From assembly GCA_002346475.1 (NCBI GenBank), contig DDZV01000040.1:1-60595 (forward strand): a DNA stretch of 60,595 bases. The letters are read 5' to 3'. The position numbers were made by a program, and so were the translations under genes. Source of the DNA: Acidobacteria bacterium UBA2999. GTDB lineage: Bacteria > Acidobacteriota > Vicinamibacteria > Vicinamibacterales > UBA2999. Below are positions 38,358 through 45,889 of this stretch, in pieces (within the stretch, counting starts at the first letter, position 1; the number at the start of each line of letters is the position of its first letter). The notes beneath the pieces were generated by a model. It did no database searches, was not told where the DNA came from, and saw nothing but the letters and a program-made list of their open reading frames with translations.

Positions 38358-39560
38358 TTATTCAGTATTCACGTCATTCCATATTTCTAGGGTCTTCTTA
38401 ACGGCTGCCATAAACTGATCCGCCTCGACGCCGTCAATCAGGCGATGGTCAAAACCTAGCGTTAAATTCATCATTGGTTTAATTGCAATAGTATCTTCAA
38501 TAACAATAACCCTTTGCTCAACACTGCCAAGCTCAAGAATACCGACCTGCGGTTGATTAATAATAGGCGTAGCGAACGAACCTCCAAAGTTTCCAGGATT
38601 AGTCACTGTAAAGGTTCCTCCAACTACTTCATCAGGCTTAAGCTTCTTGTTTCTAGCACGTTGAGCAAGATCAACAATGGCCAAGCTAATATCAAACAAG
38701 CTCAAATGATCTGCATTCCTAATTACAGGAACTATCAATCCACTATCCAGTGCAACGGCAACTCCAACATGAATATCATCATGATAAATAATGTTATCGC
38801 CATCTAGAGAAGCGTTTAACAAAGGCATTTTTTTCAACGTTAAAGCCACAGCCATTACCACAAACGGTAACACGCTTAATTTTGCATTCGCAGCCTCATA
38901 CTTAGCCTTGTTCGCCACCCGAAATTTTTCAATATTACTGCAGTTAACTTCAAAAACTGAATGTACGTGAGCAGATGTGCGACGACTCTCAACCATATGC
39001 TCAGCAATCTTCTTTCGCATGACGGTCATCTGAACGACGTTGTCATACACACCAACTGAAGTTGCTGTTGCTAGGGAACCATCTCTAGATATTTGTTCTA
39101 CGTACTGCAAAATATCCTGCTTAACAATACGACCACTGATTCCAGTGCCAACAATATTTACTAGATCAATCTTGTTAATGGTCGCAATACGCTGAGCAAG
39201 AGGAGAAACCCTGATTCCATCAGGCAACGGTTGCACTTTCCCAGAACCACTGGCACCAGACTTGTCAGCTGTAACCCCAACACTCTCAGATGTAGGTACA
39301 GCAGGACCAACTCCCTCAATAACAGCCACCACAGAATGCACAGCTGCCACACCGCCTTCAGGAATATGTATAGCTACTAACACCCCTTCCGCAGGGGATG
39401 GGATCTCAGCATCAACCTTGTCAGTGGAAATTTCAAACAAGGGCTCGTCACGATCGACCCTGTCTCCAATAGTCTTGAGCCACCGCACAATCGTTCCCTC
39501 AGCGATAGACTCTCCCATTTGGGGCATTACGACATTTATTTTTACGAGAGTTGTATCCAT
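38358..39560 (-). CDS. 2-oxo acid dehydrogenase E2 (dihydrolipoamide acyltransferase)
   Basis: E2 core enzyme of a 2-oxoacid dehydrogenase complex, 400 residues. The lipoyl domain (about 8-80) has the lipoylated K48 in EISTDKVDAEIPSP. A short peripheral-subunit-binding domain (about 117-154) reads VSPLAQRIATINKID. The catalytic domain ends with FDHRLIDGVEADQF (His and Asp). Pyruvate, branched-chain and 2-oxoglutarate enzymes cannot be told apart by eye. Neighbouring acyl-CoA genes favour branched-chain or pyruvate-type use. E1 and E3 genes are not in the window. Confidence 0.92.
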   Translation of the reverse strand: MDTTLVKINVVMPQMGESIAEGTIVRWLKTIGDRVDRDEPLFEISTDKVDAEIPSPAEGVLVAIHIPEGGVAAVHSVVAVIEGVGPAVPTSESVGVTADKSGASGSGKVQPLPDGIRVSPLAQRIATINKIDLVNIVGTGISGRIVKQDILQYVEQISRDGSLATATSVGVYDNVVQMTVMRKKIAEHMVESRRTSAHVHSVFEVNCSNIEKFRVANKAKYEAANAKLSVLPFVVMAVALTLKKMPLLNASLDGDNIIYHDDIHVGVAVALDSGLIVPVIRNADHLSLFDISLAIVDLAQRARNKKLKPDEVVGGTFTVTNPGNFGGSFATPIINQPQVGILELGSVEQRVIVIEDTIAIKPMMNLTLGFDHRLIDGVEADQFMAAVKKTLEIWNDVNTE

Positions 39561-39620
39561 TAAGTCGTAACGTTGCCGAGCGTGACCATTCGCACAAAAG
39601 GAATTAGCAATCTATATAAA

Positions 39621-40778
39621 CTAGATTACCTGTTTCGCAATAGTCTGTAATTGAAGATTTGAGGTGCCTTCGTATATCTGCCCAATCTTTGCATCTCGCC
39701 AAAGTTTCTCAACCGGGTACTCCTTCACGTAACCGTTCCCACCAAAGAGATTGATTGCAAGCGAGGTAACACGTTCGGCAACCTCAGACGAAAAAACTTT
39801 ACACATAGCTGCTTCCGTCATAAAGGATTGACCAGCATCCCGTAACCGGGCTGCATTGTAGACCATTAAGCGCGCAGCCTCGACTTCTGTTGCAGCACGT
39901 GCAATTTGGTGCTGAACAGCTTGAAAATCAGTAATTGGTTTTCCAAATTGCTTGCGCTCCTTGGAATAAGCAATAGAGTGATCAAGAGCAGCCTTTGACA
40001 AGCCAATCATTTGTGCGCCAATCCCGATACGGCCCTCATTAAGGGTCTCCATTGCTACCTTGTAACCTTTACCAACTTCGCCAAGCACATTAGTCTGAGG
40101 AACACGGCACTCTTCCAAAAGCAACTCACAAGTACTACTGGCACGGATCCCAAGCTTGTCTTCTTTTTTACCAACTGAAAAACCAGGGAACTTACGTTCT
40201 ACAAGGAATGCTGTAATGCCACGGTATCCCTGCTCAGGATCGATGTTAGCAAATACAATAAAAAGCTCTGCTTCGTTGCCATTAGTGATCCACAACTTTC
40301 GACCATCCAAAACGAAATCGTCACCCACTTTCTTCGCACGGGCAGCCATCGCAAATGCATCACTGCCTGAACCTGCTTCAGAAAGTGCGTACGCACCGAC
40401 AGCATCTTTTGCAAGCCGTGGGAAATAACGACCCTTTAGTTCTTCAGAACCCCAACGGAGTAAGGCATTAATAAAAAGAGTGTTCTGGACGTCAACAAAT
40501 ACACCAATAGAAGGATCAACCCTCGATAAAGCTTCAACTGCTAGCACGGAATGAAAGAAGCTTGCTCCTGCACCGTTGTATTGCTCAGGAATTTCAATAC
40601 CCATTACACCAAGATCAAAAAGCTTCTGAATTAATTCTTTCGGAATTTTTGCCTGTTCATCCATATTTTGAACAAGAGGCCGGATCTCCTGATCGGCAAA
40701 TTCATACACGCTGTCAGCGAAAAGTTTCTCGTCTTCAGCTAATTGTGAAATAGGTGCGGGAACTTCCGTCATGGTCAC
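39621..40778 (-). CDS. Acyl-CoA dehydrogenase
   Basis: FAD-dependent enzyme introducing a 2,3-double bond in acyl-CoA; 385 residues. FAD/substrate signatures are AYALSEAGSGSDAFAM and LWITNGNEAELFIV, and the catalytic Glu is in GQIYEGTSNLQLQT. The GTG start has AAGGA 7 nt upstream; the ATG two codons later is less well placed. It heads the minus-strand group acd-E2-hbd-bshA. Probably short- or branched-chain specific. Confidence 0.94.
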   Translation of the reverse strand: MTMTEVPAPISQLAEDEKLFADSVYEFADQEIRPLVQNMDEQAKIPKELIQKLFDLGVMGIEIPEQYNGAGASFFHSVLAVEALSRVDPSIGVFVDVQNTLFINALLRWGSEELKGRYFPRLAKDAVGAYALSEAGSGSDAFAMAARAKKVGDDFVLDGRKLWITNGNEAELFIVFANIDPEQGYRGITAFLVERKFPGFSVGKKEDKLGIRASSTCELLLEECRVPQTNVLGEVGKGYKVAMETLNEGRIGIGAQMIGLSKAALDHSIAYSKERKQFGKPITDFQAVQHQIARAATEVEAARLMVYNAARLRDAGQSFMTEAAMCKVFSSEVAERVTSLAINLFGGNGYVKEYPVEKLWRDAKIGQIYEGTSNLQLQTIAKQVI

Positions 40779-40897
40779 AGTAAAATCCTTCTACAAAACA
40801 GAGCAATACTAGTACAAATAAAAGTACTACGATTATAGGCTTAATAGCTTATGCGCTTGAAACATTACGATCAAACGAAACCAGGGAATAAGCAACA

Positions 40898-42640
40898 GTG
40901 CAAGCACTCCTGAAAACCCCCTTTAATGGTCCATGGCTAAAGCTGGACCAGCCAACTTCGGTACTTGTAGCAACTACCCCAGCAGATGTGCGTCAATGCC
41001 TCATTGATGCAGAAGATGCTGCGCAACAAGGTGCTTACGTCGCTGGTTTTGTGACCTACGAAGCATCATCCGCTTTTGGACTCCCGTTACCAATTACACG
41101 ATCTGGACTACTCCCAGCCGCTTGCTTTGGAGTTTTCCCTAAAAACCAGGTTGTCGCTGGTGGCGAAGAACTCTTGGCTACACCGAACAATTCTGTGCTG
41201 GATGAACTCACGCAATCATGGAGCACGCCACTAAAACAACAAGATTATCTTAAGAAGATACACAGCATTAAAGATCACATCGCCGCCGGTGATACATACC
41301 AACTGAACTTTACCTTCAGACTTAGAACTCCCTTTTCTGGTAGTTCCTTGAACCTGTTCACACAGCTAGTTTCAGCACAACGTGGTGAGTGGAGTGCCTA
41401 TCTCGATCTAGGGGACTATGCGATTTGCTCAGCCTCGCCTGAACTCTTTTTTCTCAAAAATCACAGTCACCTAACATGCCGGCCAATGAAAGGCACAATG
41501 CCAAGATTGCCAATTGCTCAAGCTGACATCGCACAAGCAGAGCGATTGAGAACATCTACAAAAAATCAATCTGAGAATGTCATGATCGTTGATTTAATGC
41601 GTAACGACGTTGGACGAATTGCCAGAACTGGAACCGTTCTGGTTGACTCATTATTTGACGTTGAACAATATCCTCAACAATGGCAAATGACGTCAACTAT
41701 TAGCGCAGACATAGGTAAGGCGTCTCTAGTCGAAATTTTCTCTGCCCTCTTTCCATCAGGATCTGTTACTGGTGCCCCAAAACATCGGTCAATGGAGATT
41801 ATTAATGAGCTTGAAGATTCACCCCGTGGCATCTACACAGGTGCTGTCGGTTTAATCGATCCACATGGCCACACTCATTTCAACGTCGCCATTCGTACTA
41901 TTCTTGTTGATCGGATTAATAAAAATGCTGAGTTTGGAGTAGGCAGTGGCATTGTTTGGGAATCTTCAGAAAAGGATGAATATGATGAGTGCCAGACCAA
42001 AGCTACCATTGTGACTGAGCAAGCTCAAACCTTTGAACTACTTGAAACAATGAAGTGGGAACCCGTTCATGGATTTGTACTACTTGAAAGACATCTCACA
42101 CGATTGCAAGAATCAGCAAAATACTTTGGGTTTGATTGTGATGTATTGAAGATTCACAGGACACTTGAACAATCAGTGATAAATCAAACAACAGACGCAA
42201 AGGTTCGGTTATTGATAAAACAAAATGGTCAAGCACGGTGCGAAGTAAAAGATTTTCAAACTGAACCTAATAAACATTACCGCGCAACATTGGCATCGAC
42301 TCCAGTATCTTGCAACAATACCTTTCTTTACCACAAGACTACCAACCGTACTGTCTATAACCATGAAGGAGAGCAACCAGGTTCTGACACAGTGATTTTC
42401 TGGAACGAGAGTGGTGAGATTACAGAGGCCACAGACGCGAATATTGTTGCTGAGATTGATGGGAAGCTTGTAACTCCCCCAGTCTCATGCGGACTCTTAG
42501 CAGGCACTTTTCGTGCTGAACTCCTTGCGCATGGTGAAATTATTGAACAACGCTTGTCTAAAAAAGACCTTTTAGATGCAAAGCGCGTCTGGTTGATTAA
42601 TTCATTACGAGGATGGATGGCAACTCAACTGCTGCACTAA
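40898..42640 (+). CDS. Fused aminodeoxychorismate synthase component I / lyase (PabB-PabC)
   Basis: Makes 4-aminobenzoate for folate: chorismate to aminodeoxychorismate, then pyruvate removal. It is 580 residues. PabB part (about 1-380): DHIAAGDTYQLNFTFRLRTP, SPELFF, MKGTMPR, GSVTGAPKHRSMEIINELE and GIVWESSEKDEYDEC. PabC part (about 385-580): class IV PLP aminotransferase fold with the likely PLP lysine in FLYHKTTNR and the motif EITEATDANIVAEIDGK. It starts with GTG. The amidotransferase subunit PabA is not in the window. Confidence 0.92.
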   Translation: MQALLKTPFNGPWLKLDQPTSVLVATTPADVRQCLIDAEDAAQQGAYVAGFVTYEASSAFGLPLPITRSGLLPAACFGVFPKNQVVAGGEELLATPNNSVLDELTQSWSTPLKQQDYLKKIHSIKDHIAAGDTYQLNFTFRLRTPFSGSSLNLFTQLVSAQRGEWSAYLDLGDYAICSASPELFFLKNHSHLTCRPMKGTMPRLPIAQADIAQAERLRTSTKNQSENVMIVDLMRNDVGRIARTGTVLVDSLFDVEQYPQQWQMTSTISADIGKASLVEIFSALFPSGSVTGAPKHRSMEIINELEDSPRGIYTGAVGLIDPHGHTHFNVAIRTILVDRINKNAEFGVGSGIVWESSEKDEYDECQTKATIVTEQAQTFELLETMKWEPVHGFVLLERHLTRLQESAKYFGFDCDVLKIHRTLEQSVINQTTDAKVRLLIKQNGQARCEVKDFQTEPNKHYRATLASTPVSCNNTFLYHKTTNRTVYNHEGEQPGSDTVIFWNESGEITEATDANIVAEIDGKLVTPPVSCGLLAGTFRAELLAHGEIIEQRLSKKDLLDAKRVWLINSLRGWMATQLLH

Positions 42641-42702
42641 TGTGTCATTGGCCAAACAAATATAGAAAACTTCGCACTACGAATATAGTGAGTGCTTTAA
42701 AT

Positions 42703-43779
42703 TTAAGCCAGCTCCCTACGAGAACATGGCTCCTGCTGAGTTAAACAATGAAAAGAACCAAGTCCCAAAACTAGATCAACAGCGTGAATACCAACGACAT
42801 CATAATTTGGCATTAGCTCGGCGAAGATACCTAAAACCTGGCGATCTTTGGGATCATTAAACGTAGGAACAATTACAACACCATTGCCAATAAAAAAATT
42901 CGTATAACTAGCTGGCAACACATCATCCTGCATCATGACTCGCCTCGGGTAAGGGACCTTGACAATATTTAAAGGTCCAATATCAGTCCTCTGTGCTGCA
43001 TGCTCAAGTCGACGGAGATTATCCATGGAACGACGGTGGTTCTCGTCAGCCGGATCATCCTCAATGGCCAGAACAATAGTGTCTGGACTCACAAAACGAG
43101 CGACGTCGTCAACATGACCATGGGTATCATCACCATTACAACCCTCACCTAACCAAATTGTTATCGGTGACCCAAGCCAATAATTAAACACTGCTTCGTA
43201 CTGTGCACGGTTCATTCCTGGATTTCTGATCTGGACATCATGTAGCAACCACTCTTCTGTCACGAGAATAATTCCGTGTCCGTTAACATCTATCCCACCT
43301 CCTTCAAGTACAAGACGCTCTCCTGAATTAGGACGGGAAGGTTCAAGCTTAGGCAACCCAGTCAGTCGTGCTACAGCATCACCCACGGAAGCATCACGTT
43401 GCCAATTTTGATATTTAGCCCAACCGTTGAATGCCCAGTGCAATAAAGTGACGTCTCCTGAAGCATCAATTACACCAGTTGGCGCCGAATCTCGTAGCCA
43501 TGTGCGATCAGTTTCAACGAGATGCAACTGAACGCGATCTTCTGCAACACCGTGCGAAACCAATGCCGCACGGGCTCGGTCTTGAATAGACTCAGACTGA
43601 CAGAGGATCTCTACCGGCTCGTACGATGCTAGTACGCGAACAATCTCAGCATAAACCCAGTGAATTGCTTCAAGTTTTCCAGGCCAGTCTGGTTCGTAGT
43701 GTGGCCAACTAATCCAAGTAGCACGATGTGGCTCCCACTCAGCAGGCATACGCCATGCCGACGAACTAGCTTGCATCAT
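42703..43779 (-). CDS. aguA: Agmatine deiminase
   Basis: Converts agmatine to N-carbamoylputrescine; 358 residues. Guanidino-group-modifying fold: WEPHRATWISWPHYEPDWPGK at the N terminus, EGGGIDVNGHG, GDDTHGHVDDVARF with catalytic His/Asp, and the Cys nucleophile in FHCLTQQEP near the C terminus. The ATG overlaps the aguB stop (ATGA), so the two steps to putrescine are translationally coupled. Confidence 0.95.
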   Translation of the reverse strand: MMQASSSAWRMPAEWEPHRATWISWPHYEPDWPGKLEAIHWVYAEIVRVLASYEPVEILCQSESIQDRARAALVSHGVAEDRVQLHLVETDRTWLRDSAPTGVIDASGDVTLLHWAFNGWAKYQNWQRDASVGDAVARLTGLPKLEPSRPNSGERLVLEGGGIDVNGHGIILVTEEWLLHDVQIRNPGMNRAQYEAVFNYWLGSPITIWLGEGCNGDDTHGHVDDVARFVSPDTIVLAIEDDPADENHRRSMDNLRRLEHAAQRTDIGPLNIVKVPYPRRVMMQDDVLPASYTNFFIGNGVVIVPTFNDPKDRQVLGIFAELMPNYDVVGIHAVDLVLGLGSFHCLTQQEPCSRRELA

Positions 43780-44699
43780 TTGTCGAGATAACGACCAAGG
43801 ATAGGCTCGTACGAATCCACTCGTCGATCGCGAAGGAATGGCCAGTCTCGACGAACTCTCTCAATTAATGCTGGATCGCAACGAGCAAGTAAAATTTCTT
43901 CATTCTCACCAGATTCGGCCATACATCTGCCAAAAGGATCACAGATAAAAGAATTCCCAAAGAATGTAATTCCATCAGTGCCTGGTTCATCCTCATGGCC
44001 TATACGATTGACAGAAGCTACGTACACACCATTTGCAATCGCGTGTGAGCGCTGAATTGTCCGCCAAGCCTCAACTTGTTCTACCCCCCATTCATCCTTT
44101 TCTGAAGGATGCCACCCAATGGCAGTGGGATAGAACAGAACCTGAGCGCCGAGAAGGCTCGTAATTCTTGCCGCCTCTGGGTACCACTGATCCCAACAAA
44201 TGAGCACTCCGATAGTGGCATATCGGGTTTTCCAAACCTTGAAACCTTTCGCTTCATTAGAATATTGACTTTTGTTTTCAAGCTCGCTATCACCTGGTGC
44301 GAAATAATACTTTTCATTGAATAAGGGATCGTCTGGAATATGCATCTTTCGATAGAGACCAAGCAACGTACCATCAGCATCAATGACAGCCGCAGAGTTT
44401 CTGTACAACCCTGCTGCCTGTCGTTCAAAAATTGGAACGACAATTACTATAGCCAACTCCTCTGCAAGCGATTGCATTGTTGTAACTGTCTTGCCAGTTG
44501 CCGACTCAGCTAAGTCAAACCGTTCAATTTTTTGTTTTTTACAAAAATAAGGAGCATTAAACAATTCTTTAAGACAAACGATCTGAGCACCTTGTGCAAC
44601 AGCCTTTCGAATCATTTGCTCAGCCCTAGTAACATTCGCACCAAGATCAGGGACGGCATGATCCTGGATGACCGCAATTGTAAATGGCATAGAAGTCAC
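43776..44699 (-). CDS. aguB: N-carbamoylputrescine amidohydrolase
   Basis: Nitrilase-superfamily enzyme releasing putrescine, CO2 and ammonia; 307 residues. The Glu-Lys-Cys triad is visible in CLKELFNAPYF, LYRKMHIPDDP and GVLICWDQWYPEAAR. It starts with GTG; an ATG three codons later is an alternative. Its stop overlaps the aguA start. Arginine decarboxylase, the source of agmatine, is not in the window. Confidence 0.94.
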   Translation of the reverse strand: MTSMPFTIAVIQDHAVPDLGANVTRAEQMIRKAVAQGAQIVCLKELFNAPYFCKKQKIERFDLAESATGKTVTTMQSLAEELAIVIVVPIFERQAAGLYRNSAAVIDADGTLLGLYRKMHIPDDPLFNEKYYFAPGDSELENKSQYSNEAKGFKVWKTRYATIGVLICWDQWYPEAARITSLLGAQVLFYPTAIGWHPSEKDEWGVEQVEAWRTIQRSHAIANGVYVASVNRIGHEDEPGTDGITFFGNSFICDPFGRCMAESGENEEILLARCDPALIERVRRDWPFLRDRRVDSYEPILGRYLDK

Positions 44700-44772
44700 A
44701 ACCCTGAGTGTACATTGCGATGGCTCAGAAACGTAGGATTTACATCTGTGTATTTAGTAAGATTGGCAACCT

Positions 44773-45232
44773 ATGCCAAGAAGTTCGCTGGCGAAATCAC
44801 AGTGTGTGCTTTGCAATGCCAAAGAAGTGTCAGCCCCACGCGGCGAAGAACGTTATTGTCATAGCTGCTAGGAGAAGAAAATCGCTATTGAAGAAATCAT
44901 TGCCAGAGAATTTGCACTCAAACGTTACATACGAGCCCACAGTGCAGAGAAATATCTTATCTATCATTCAACTATTAAACGTCCGTGTGGACAAATCATC
45001 GTAGTTGATGATGGCTATGATCTATTCCTGACAATGGTTCTATATTCAAATTTTGTCTGGGATAAATCTGCGTACCATCTCGAAGGGGACCCCGAAGGAC
45101 GAACTTTTGGAGAAATCCTTGTAGATGTTGTGGCTACAGAGGTAATAGAACCCTGGGGGGGGGGGGAAATGGCACCTGGAAACCTTTCTTTCAGCTAGTC
45201 CAGAGCCTGAGGACTGGAATGGAGAAATGTGA
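44773..45232 (+). pseudogene. Broken zinc-ribbon gene: in-frame TAG plus G-tract frameshift
   Basis: From the ATG the frame encodes 32 residues forming a zinc knuckle (C11-VL-C14 and C29-HS-C32), then a TAG at 44869-44871. The same frame then stays open for 108 codons without any ATG/GTG/TTG for the first 54, with protein-like sequence (for example QIIVVDDGYDLFL, EGDPEGRTFGEILVDVV). At 45155-45166 lies a run of 12 G. With one G fewer, the frame continues as KWHLETFLSASPEP to a TGA at 45230-45232; with 12 G it stops sooner, at 45196. The two lesions suggest decay, recoding or phase variation. Other frames here are also open, so coding is not proven. Confidence 0.5.
45155..45166 (+). repeat. 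Poly-G tract (12 G)
   Basis: Twelve consecutive G residues in an otherwise AT-leaning region. It is by far the longest G run I saw in the window. It falls near the 3' end of the broken zinc-ribbon gene, where a one-base change restores a longer frame. It could be a slippage site or a sequencing/assembly length error. Confidence 0.9.
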
Positions 45233-45237
45233 GTGGC

Positions 45238-45243
45238 TATAAT
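45238..45243 (+). promoter_or_regulatory. Putative -10 box of the small lipoprotein gene
   Basis: A perfect TATAAT, with a weak -35-like TGGAAT 17 bp upstream (45215-45220). GGAGGT at 45261-45266 is the ribosome-binding site of the ATG at 45271. Confidence 0.45.
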
Positions 45244-45270
45244 CCTCTCTTCACCTACCTGGAGGTCAGA

Positions 45271-45786
45271 ATGACAAAAGATCGAGTGCTTCTCTATATC
45301 GGCACTATCCTGCTTGCCTCTGGTATAGGTTGTGCGGGACAACCTGATACCACAGACACTGCTAATGAAACCGTTGCTTCTCTAGCAAGTCCAGAGCCTC
45401 AAGCAGAAGCGTCGGCAACAGACAAACCGAGAAGAGTGCCTCCCATTCGTGGCGAGGCAGAATTAGGCTATACAACACCGAATACAAGACGTACCAATCA
45501 AGAAATCATTACACGTATCAAAGTAAAGAATTTATCAACTACAAATTCAATTGTTGGACTGAAAGTCGATGAGTATTGGTACGATAGAGAAGGCAATCCA
45601 GTATCAGGAGACCAATTTCGTCACCGACAACCGTTGCTGCCTGAGGAAGTTATTGAGGTAACACTTCGAACCCCAATCAATCCCAGCATGGACAGGAATC
45701 AATATCAGTTCGAGCACGCTAACGGATCAATTAAAACCACACTGGTGCCATCCTTAGAAGTATCAGTCTCTGATGACTCAGCGTAA
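45271..45786 (+). CDS. Small secreted (lipo)protein with beta-sandwich-like domain
   Basis: A 171-residue protein starting at the ATG 4 nt after GGAGGT (an in-frame GTG at 45229 lies upstream of the TATAAT). The signal peptide VLLYIGTILLASGIGC ends in a plausible but non-ideal lipobox. A Glu/Ala/Pro/Thr-rich linker (about 22-60) follows. The domain at about 65-165 (ELGYTTPNTRRTNQEIITRI, then KVDEYWYDREGNPVSGDQF) resembles FxLYD/Ig-like secreted folds. Its last codons lie in a 26-bp repeat also found in the neighbouring VWFA gene. Function unknown. Confidence 0.8.
   Translation: MTKDRVLLYIGTILLASGIGCAGQPDTTDTANETVASLASPEPQAEASATDKPRRVPPIRGEAELGYTTPNTRRTNQEIITRIKVKNLSTTNSIVGLKVDEYWYDREGNPVSGDQFRHRQPLLPEEVIEVTLRTPINPSMDRNQYQFEHANGSIKTTLVPSLEVSVSDDSA
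45756..45781 (+). repeat. 26-bp perfect repeat, copy 1
   Basis: Begins AGAAGTATCAGTCTCTGATG and is identical over 26 bp to 46724-46749 (same orientation on the + strand). Here it encodes EVSVSDDS at the end of the lipoprotein. It contains a small hairpin (ATCAG/CTGAT, 3-nt loop). Confidence 0.9.
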
Positions 45787-45806
45787 GTTTTCTTAATTAT
45801 CAAGAT

Positions 45807-45840
45807 TGCCCATCACGGACCAGGACAACCGTGGTGGGCA
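45807..45840. terminator. Bidirectional hairpin between convergent genes
   Basis: A 12-bp stem TGCCCATCACGG/CCGTGGTGGGCA (one G-T pair) with a 10-nt loop sits between the converging lipoprotein and VWFA genes. A CT-rich stretch (CACTCTTTCT) follows on the + strand. There is no strong T run on either side, so it may block readthrough without being a strong intrinsic terminator. Confidence 0.55.
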
Positions 45841-45889
45841 CACTCTTTCTAGCTTTACCAAATTTTAAAATTGTAAGGATGCGTTTGTA

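Noticed and set aside
44532..44864. Long open frame (110 codons) antisense to the aguB start
   Set aside because: It overlaps the well-supported aguB gene, has no ribosome-binding site and its composition is not protein-like.
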